The notes beneath the pieces were generated by a model. The model was not told where the DNA came from. It saw only the letters and a program-made list of their open reading frames with translations, and searched no databases. Below, in pieces: positions 7,120-11,437 of a DNA stretch of 11,437 nucleotides. Source of the stretch: an uncultured Opitutia bacterium (GTDB lineage: Bacteria; Verrucomicrobiota; Verrucomicrobiia; Opitutales; JABJCN01); NCBI GenBank assembly GCA_913046175.1, contig CAJWSN010000027.1, positions 1-11,437 of the forward strand, read 5' to 3'. The position numbers were made by a program, and so were the translations under genes. How positions within the stretch are numbered: the stretch's first letter is position 1; each line of letters starts with the position of its first letter.

Positions 7120-8808
7120 ATGTTTGAGGAACACGATCAAATAGTCCTTGAAATCCTGCAGAACTGTGGGGCGGTCACCCCGGAGAAAATCGAGAGGATG
7201 GTCAGTAAAAGGGATCGGGAGGAAATATCCCTCACCGACGTAGTACTCGCCTCCGAGGCCATGACGCGCAACCGTTTCTTTCACTTGGTCGCAGACTACC
7301 TTGGATATGATTACGCGGAGGATATGCCCGAGGAAATTGCCAAGGAGGCAATGGACACTATCGAACACGAGGAAGCCCGAAGACTCGCTGTTGTGCCCAT
7401 TGCAACCGATGGATCATCGCTCACGATTATTCCAAAGGATCCATTCAATTTCGGGGTTATTGACGAGCTGGGGTTTGAACTCGGGATAACTATCGAGGTG
7501 ATCGTTACAGACCCGGAAATCGTGGAAGACTTTCTGGAGGAATATTACGGCCAGGAACAAACCTACGAGGATTTTCTCTCCGAAATTGATGCGGATTCCA
7601 TTGCAGAGGTTGAGGAGGGTGGAAGCACCACGGAGCTTACAGAAATGGCCAATGTTGGCCCGGTTGTACGCTTTGTGAACCTGGTACTGACCCAGGCAGT
7701 GAAGGACAAGGCCTCGGATATTCATTTCGAACCCTTTGAGGATGAGTTCAAGATACGCTATCGCATTGATGGCGCACTCTATGAAATGGCGCCCCCGCCC
7801 CTCACCCTCGCAGTGCCCGTAATTTCGCGAATCAAGGTATTGGCTGATTTAAATATAGCTGAACGCCGTATTCCACAGGATGGTCGAATCAAAATTACCA
7901 TCAGTGGCAGTCCAGTCGACCTCCGTGTCTCAACCCTCCCAACACAGTTCGGGGAAAGTGTGGTATGCCGAGTCCTGGACCAATCAGCGGTCAGCCTGGA
8001 CCTGGACAAACTAAACATGCCGCCGGAAATTATCAAAAACGTGTTTTCTGCGGTCGACCGGCCAAACGGCATCTTCATCGTAACAGGTCCGACTGGTTCA
8101 GGAAAAACAACCACCCTGTATGCCGCCCTTCGAGAAGTGAACAAGATCGGCACAAAGATTCTAACCGCAGAAGATCCCGTCGAGTACGAGATCGAGGGCA
8201 TCGTCCAGGTTCCTGTCAACCACGCCGTTGGGATGGATTTCTCCAAGGTCCTTCGAGCCTTCCTGCGCCAGGACCCTGACAAGATCATGGTGGGTGAGAT
8301 TCGGGATCTTGAGACTGCCCAGATCGCTGTTCAGGCATCACTCACCGGCCATGTGGTATTGAGCACCCTGCACACCAACGATGCAGCAGGTGCAATTACC
8401 CGACTGTTGGACATGGGGCTCGAGTCATTTCTGATTGCAGCCTCCCTGGAAATGGTACTTGCCCAACGGCTCGTGAGGCGCATCTGCAGGAAATGCCGAA
8501 CGGCCTACGAACCCGACCATGAACTGCTGCAGCTGCTGGATGTTGATCCAATGGAAATCGCTGAAAAAAAATTTTATTTCGGCAAAGGCTGCCGGGAATG
8601 CGCAAATACCGGCTACAAGGGTCGGTTGGGGCTCTACGAGATGATCATAGTCAATGATTCAATCAGGGAACTGATAACAGATCGGGCACCCACCCTGGTT
8701 ATCAAGCACAAAGCCGTAGAGCAGGGTATGCGGGCCCTCAGGGATGACGGACTCAGGGCCATATTTAACGGGGATACATCCATTGAGGAGGTCTTGAAAT
8801 ATACATAG
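7120..8808 (+). CDS. GspE/PilB family assembly ATPase, copy 2
   Basis: This is a second complete member of the same family, 562 residues from the ATG at 7120. The N-terminal domain (about 1-145) is acidic and poorly conserved with copy 1. The N2 domain has ASDIHFEP (198-205), [10 protein letters not shown] and [11 protein letters not shown]. Walker A is [10 protein letters not shown] (323-332), Asp box AEDPVEY (350-356), Walker [10 protein letters not shown] (388-396) preceded by the usual RQDPD, and His box [14 protein letters not shown] (409-422). The tetracysteine motif is C456-x2-C459 and C491-x2-C494. All catalytic motifs are intact, so neither copy looks like a pseudogene. The 4-base gap to copy 1 and the shared strand indicate one operon. 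The two proteins may form a mixed motor, or serve pilus and secretion functions separately; the sequence does not say which. The platform-protein gene follows after 108 bases. Confidence 0.93.
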   Translation: MFEEHDQIVLEILQNCGAVTPEKIERMVSKRDREEISLTDVVLASEAMTRNRFFHLVADYLGYDYAEDMPEEIAKEAMDTIEHEEARRLAVVPIATDGSSLTIIPKDPFNFGVIDELGFELGITIEVIVTDPEIVEDFLEEYYGQEQTYEDFLSEIDADSIAEVEEGGSTTELTEMANVGPVVRFVNLVLTQAVKDKASDIHFEPFEDEFKIRYRIDGALYEMAPPPLTLAVPVISRIKVLADLNIAERRIPQDGRIKITISGSPVDLRVSTLPTQFGESVVCRVLDQSAVSLDLDKLNMPPEIIKNVFSAVDRPNGIFIVTGPTGSGKTTTLYAALREVNKIGTKILTAEDPVEYEIEGIVQVPVNHAVGMDFSKVLRAFLRQDPDKIMVGEIRDLETAQIAVQASLTGHVVLSTLHTNDAAGAITRLLDMGLESFLIAASLEMVLAQRLVRRICRKCRTAYEPDHELLQLLDVDPMEIAEKKFYFGKGCRECANTGYKGRLGLYEMIIVNDSIRELITDRAPTLVIKHKAVEQGMRALRDDGLRAIFNGDTSIEEVLKYT

Positions 8809-8836
8809 CTCAATAAAAATGAAGTGATGGACCATT

Positions 8837-8844
8837 AAAGGAGG
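8837..8844 (+). promoter_or_regulatory. Orphan Shine-Dalgarno-like AAAGGAGG before the platform gene
   Basis: AAAGGAGG matches the anti-Shine-Dalgarno sequence perfectly but is 72 bases upstream of the platform-protein ATG at 8917. No ATG or GTG lies at a usable distance. A TTG at 8846 is only one base away and would give just eight codons. The frame of the platform gene is open back to a TAA at 8836 but has no standard start after the motif. It could be a ribosome-standby or regulatory site, or chance. Confidence 0.3.
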
Positions 8845-8851
8845 CTTGCAT

Positions 8852-8888
8852 TTCCCAAGGGCCAACCTCTAGTTTCCCAAGTTCCCAA
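8852..8888. repeat. Three TTCCCAA direct repeats in the 108-base gap before the platform gene
   Basis: TTCCCAA occurs at 8852-8858, 8874-8880 and 8882-8888; the first two extend to TTTCCCAAG. The first and second are 22 bases apart, close to two helical turns. The rest of the gap (8889-8916) is pyrimidine-rich. The repeats could be protein-binding sites, but no promoter can be fixed beside them. Confidence 0.5.
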
Positions 8889-8916
8889 ATTTCCGTCCCG
8901 CCTTTCCCTCCCAGAC

Positions 8917-10239
8917 ATGCCCAAATTCAGATACTCTGCAATCGACGCCGAAGGCAACCAGAAGTCCGGCAAAATCACCGCTTCCAGCGAGGAGGATGCC
9001 CAGGAGAAACTGGAGTCCCGGGGATTTTTTGTGCAGGAAATCATCCTGGAGGCACGAGGCGCCAAGGCCAGCCTCACCAAGGACGTTCACCGTCGGAGTC
9101 AGGACTTCGCAGAGGAGGCGGGAGAGCAATTCGACAAGAAGAAGAAGAAGAAAAGAGTCGGATTTGGGAAAGCAATAAACAGGCAGGGCCTCACCACCTT
9201 CACCCGTCAGATGGCCACCCTGCTGAATGCCGGACTTCCGCTGCTTCGCAGTCTGGAGGTGATGATCCGCCAACAACAAAACCCCGCCTTCAGGGAAGTC
9301 CTTGAGGAATTGGCTGAAAATGTGCGTTCGGGGAACTCATTTTCTGAAGGGCTGGAGACCCGTCCCAAGATTTTTGATAATCTGTTCACAAACATGGTGC
9401 GCGCCGGAGAGGCCGGAGGCGTCCTCGAAACTGTGCTGGACCGGTTGGCAAACTTCATGGAGAAAGCGGAAAAGACCCGCAAGAAAGTAAAGTCAGCCAT
9501 GGTCTATCCAACAGTCGTGGTCTTCGTGGCGATTGCAGTGGTCATTGTCCTGATGATATTTGTTGTCCCACAATTTGAAAGCATTTTCAATGATTTCGCG
9601 GATGATGGAGGACAGGGGATGCCCCTGCCGACACAAATTGTGATCAACACCAGCAAGTTCTTGGCTGGCATCTTCATGAACCCGTTCAAGCTTCTTCTGT
9701 TTGCCGGAACCCTTGCAGGTGGATTCTTTGGGTTCCGCTTGTTTGCCAAAAGTCATGCCGGTAAAAACATACTCCACAGGATCGTCATCCTGATGCCCAA
9801 AATCAGTGACATGGTGCAGCTCGTCAACATGGCCCGCTTTACCCGGACATTTGGAACCCTGATGGACAGCGGGGTGCCTATCCTGCAGGCAATGACAATC
9901 AGCACGGATATCATCAACAATGTGCACTACAAGAATTCCTTGGTTAACGTGCATGATGCGGTGCGCGATGGGGAGCCCGTCAACGCGCCCATGCTGAGGG
10001 ACACCCTCTTTCCTCCCATGCTGTCAAGCATGGTCGAGGTCGGGGAGGAAACAGGGCAACTTCCGGAAATGCTCAACAAAATTGCTGACAACTACGATGA
10101 AGACATAGATAATGCGGTCAATGCGATTACCTCAGTCATTGAACCAATACTGATCGTCTTCCTTGCTGTTGTCGTGGGTTTCATCGTGATCTCCCTCTTC
10201 CTTCCCATCATCGGCATCATGCAGAACATGGGCGCCTGA
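8917..10239 (+). CDS. GspF/PilC family inner-membrane platform protein
   Basis: This 440-residue protein is the inner-membrane platform that couples the cytoplasmic ATPase to pilin or pseudopilin assembly. The N-terminal domain (1-45) begins MPKFRYSAIDAEGNQKSGKITA, typical of PilC/GspF. A charged linker (about 46-90) holds six consecutive lysines (74-79). Two T2SSF domains follow: about 92-216 (FTRQMATLLNAGLPLLRSL, VRAGEAGGVLETVLDRLA) and about 302-428 (FTRTFGTLMDSGVPILQAM, VEVGEETGQLPEML). Three hydrophobic segments fit membrane helices at about 196-217, 247-275 and 409-431. Length is near the family norm of about 400, slightly longer because of the linker. The ATG at 8917 has no ribosome-binding site next to it, but the N-terminus fits the family well. 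Following the two ATPase genes, it completes a motor/platform set. No pilin or secretin gene is visible, so pilus versus secretion system is undecided. Confidence 0.94.
   Translation: MPKFRYSAIDAEGNQKSGKITASSEEDAQEKLESRGFFVQEIILEARGAKASLTKDVHRRSQDFAEEAGEQFDKKKKKKRVGFGKAINRQGLTTFTRQMATLLNAGLPLLRSLEVMIRQQQNPAFREVLEELAENVRSGNSFSEGLETRPKIFDNLFTNMVRAGEAGGVLETVLDRLANFMEKAEKTRKKVKSAMVYPTVVVFVAIAVVIVLMIFVVPQFESIFNDFADDGGQGMPLPTQIVINTSKFLAGIFMNPFKLLLFAGTLAGGFFGFRLFAKSHAGKNILHRIVILMPKISDMVQLVNMARFTRTFGTLMDSGVPILQAMTISTDIINNVHYKNSLVNVHDAVRDGEPVNAPMLRDTLFPPMLSSMVEVGEETGQLPEMLNKIADNYDEDIDNAVNAITSVIEPILIVFLAVVVGFIVISLFLPIIGIMQNMGA
9136..9150 (+). repeat. (AAG)5 trinucleotide run in the platform gene
   Basis: Five consecutive AAG codons, followed by AAA AGA, encode the lysine stretch of the cytoplasmic linker (residues 74-80). 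In-frame slippage here would change linker length without breaking the gene. Confidence 0.85.
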
Positions 10240-10293
10240 TCCGCAAGATTTTTTCCATGCCACCATTCGCATAATCTCAAATCCCCAGCAACC

Positions 10294-11437
10294 ATGCAAA
10301 AAACCAATCGCAGAAAATTTCTTAAGGCCGGGCTTGCCACAGGTACCGGAATTAGCCTGACCACCTCGTTCAACTCCACTTGGGCAGGCGTCAAGGGAGC
10401 CAACACGGACATCCGCGCCGCTGTCATAGGCTGCGGAGGCAAGGGCACTGCCCACTCAAGGCACCTCCGAGGCCTCAAAGGCGTCCGCCTGACGGCTGTC
10501 TGTGACCCCGATAATGTTGCACTGGACCGACAGAAGAGCCTTTCCGCCAAGCAGAAGCAAAAAGTCTCCACATACAATGACGTACGCAAGCTTCTGGAGG
10601 ACAAGGAGGTCGATGCGGTGGTCATCGCAACACCAAACCACTGGCACACGCTGGCTGCAATCTGGGCGCTTCAGGCCGGCAAGCATGTGTATGTGGAAAA
10701 ACCGGTTTCCCACAATGTCTGGGAAGGCAGCCAACTCGTGAAGGCTGCCGAGAAGTACAGCGACCTGATCGTCCAACACGGGATGCAGCGCCGCTCCGCC
10801 GCAGGCTGGAATGAAATCATGGAGTGGATCAAGGACGAACCCCTAGGCAAGATGCTCTACTCCCACGGTTTTTGCTACAAACCCAGGAAAAGCATTGGCA
10901 AAGTGGACGGTCCACAAACCCCTCCCGAAACGGTGGATTATGAACACTGGTGTGGTCCAAGGGGCAAACAACCCCTGAGACGCGGCCGTTTCCATTATGA
11001 CTGGCACTGGCAGTGGCCCTATGGCAACGGCGACCTTGGGAATCAAGGCCCGCATCAAATTGATGTAGCCCGCTGGGCTCTCGGACACGACAAGCTTCCA
11101 GAACGAGTACTTAGTGTCGGCTGCCGCCTGGGCTACGATGATGACGGCAACACTGCCAACACCCAGATTGCCTATTATGATTACAAGCCGGTCCCCCTCA
11201 TCTTTGAAGTGCGGGGTTTGCCGCGGAAAGGTCTCAACTGGAACAACGGCATGGACAACTACCGCAACATCCGTATTGGCAATGTCATTCATTTTGAAGG
11301 AGGCTACATCGCGGAGAGTCGAGCCTTCGACAAGGATGGCAAGACGGTCAAGAAGTTTAACGACGTCAGCGGTCGAGGACACCTCGAAAACTACGTAAAA
11401 TCCATTCGCGACGGAAAGCAGCTCTACACCTCCAAAG
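10294..11437 (+). CDS. Gfo/Idh/MocA family oxidoreductase with Tat signal (partial, C-terminus off the right edge)
   Basis: An ATG at 10294 opens a frame that runs to the window end (381 residues, no stop). The N-terminus NRRKFLKAGLATGTG carries a twin-arginine motif (RR at 6-7, RKFLK), which predicts export of the folded, cofactor-loaded enzyme through the Tat pathway. The Rossmann fold follows with AVIGCGGKG (43-51), TAVCDPD (67-73), DAVVIATPNHWH (107-118) and the family's EKP motif (135-137). The C-terminal substrate domain has GDLGNQGPHQIDVARWAL (246-263). Family members are NAD(P)-dependent dehydrogenases or related enzymes acting on sugars, inositols and similar compounds. Exported members are very common in Verrucomicrobiota and Planctomycetota, where they are thought to act in polysaccharide or glycoside breakdown. 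The substrate cannot be read from the sequence. About 50-70 residues are probably missing. There is no ribosome-binding site before the ATG, and the gene starts 54 bases after the platform gene with no convincing terminator between them. Confidence 0.9.
   Translation, partial: MQKTNRRKFLKAGLATGTGISLTTSFNSTWAGVKGANTDIRAAVIGCGGKGTAHSRHLRGLKGVRLTAVCDPDNVALDRQKSLSAKQKQKVSTYNDVRKLLEDKEVDAVVIATPNHWHTLAAIWALQAGKHVYVEKPVSHNVWEGSQLVKAAEKYSDLIVQHGMQRRSAAGWNEIMEWIKDEPLGKMLYSHGFCYKPRKSIGKVDGPQTPPETVDYEHWCGPRGKQPLRRGRFHYDWHWQWPYGNGDLGNQGPHQIDVARWALGHDKLPERVLSVGCRLGYDDDGNTANTQIAYYDYKPVPLIFEVRGLPRKGLNWNNGMDNYRNIRIGNVIHFEGGYIAESRAFDKDGKTVKKFNDVSGRGHLENYVKSIRDGKQLYTSK

Noticed and set aside
7779..8288. Reverse-strand 169-codon open frame
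   Set aside because: It is antisense to the catalytic core of ATPase copy 2; a similar shadow lies opposite copy 1, as expected from conserved sense codons.
8846..8872. Eight-codon leader peptide starting at TTG after AAAGGAGG
   Set aside because: The TTG is only one base from the ribosome-binding motif, too close for normal initiation, and the peptide has no attenuator-like codon bias.
10231..10254. Intrinsic terminator after the platform gene (T-run at 10249-10254)
   Set aside because: Only a 3-base GCG/CGC pairing can be drawn before the T-run, which is too weak to call.

Overview
The window looks like a chromosomal segment of a Gram-negative bacterium, most probably from the Verrucomicrobiota (Opitutae-like). 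I infer this from three things: a Rho factor with a long Arg/Gln/Asn-rich N-terminal region placed directly after coaE, tandem GspE/PilB-type ATPases, and a Tat-exported Gfo/Idh/MocA oxidoreductase of a kind that is abundant in Verrucomicrobiota and Planctomycetota. The taxon is an inference, since there is no rRNA or other marker here. No tRNA, rRNA, CRISPR array, insertion sequence or phage gene was seen, and no gene-free stretch exceeds about 130 bases.

Minus-strand block (1-2789). An unrecognised protein with features of a class I glutamine-amidotransferase-like fold (252-1145) overlaps by 28 bases a downstream ArsR-like winged-helix regulator gene (1-279, cut by the left edge). A 22-base inverted repeat (1192-1213) lies just upstream and is a good candidate operator for this two-gene unit. 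Upstream of that is comM/yifB (1248-2789), a Mg-chelatase-like AAA+ ATPase linked to natural transformation in other bacteria.

An extremely AT-rich intergenic region (2790-2914) separates comM from the divergent plus-strand genes and probably carries both promoters.

Plus-strand block (2915-11437). It starts with coaE (last step of CoA biosynthesis) and rho (transcription termination factor). This Rho has an Arg/Gln/Asn-rich disordered insert containing an eight-residue repeat, and its primary RNA-binding site looks altered. Two consecutive GspE/PilB family ATPases follow, 4 bases apart, then a GspF/PilC inner-membrane platform protein. Together these three form the motor and platform of a type IV pilus or type II secretion machine; no pilin, retraction ATPase or secretin gene is in the window. 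The last gene, cut by the right edge, encodes a Tat-signal Gfo/Idh/MocA oxidoreductase that is probably unrelated to the pilus genes.

Most of the core is conventional. The parts most worth a second look are the small regulator/unknown-protein operon with its palindrome, the unusual Rho, the paired non-identical ATPases, and the orphan ribosome-binding-like site with TTCCCAA repeats before the platform gene.
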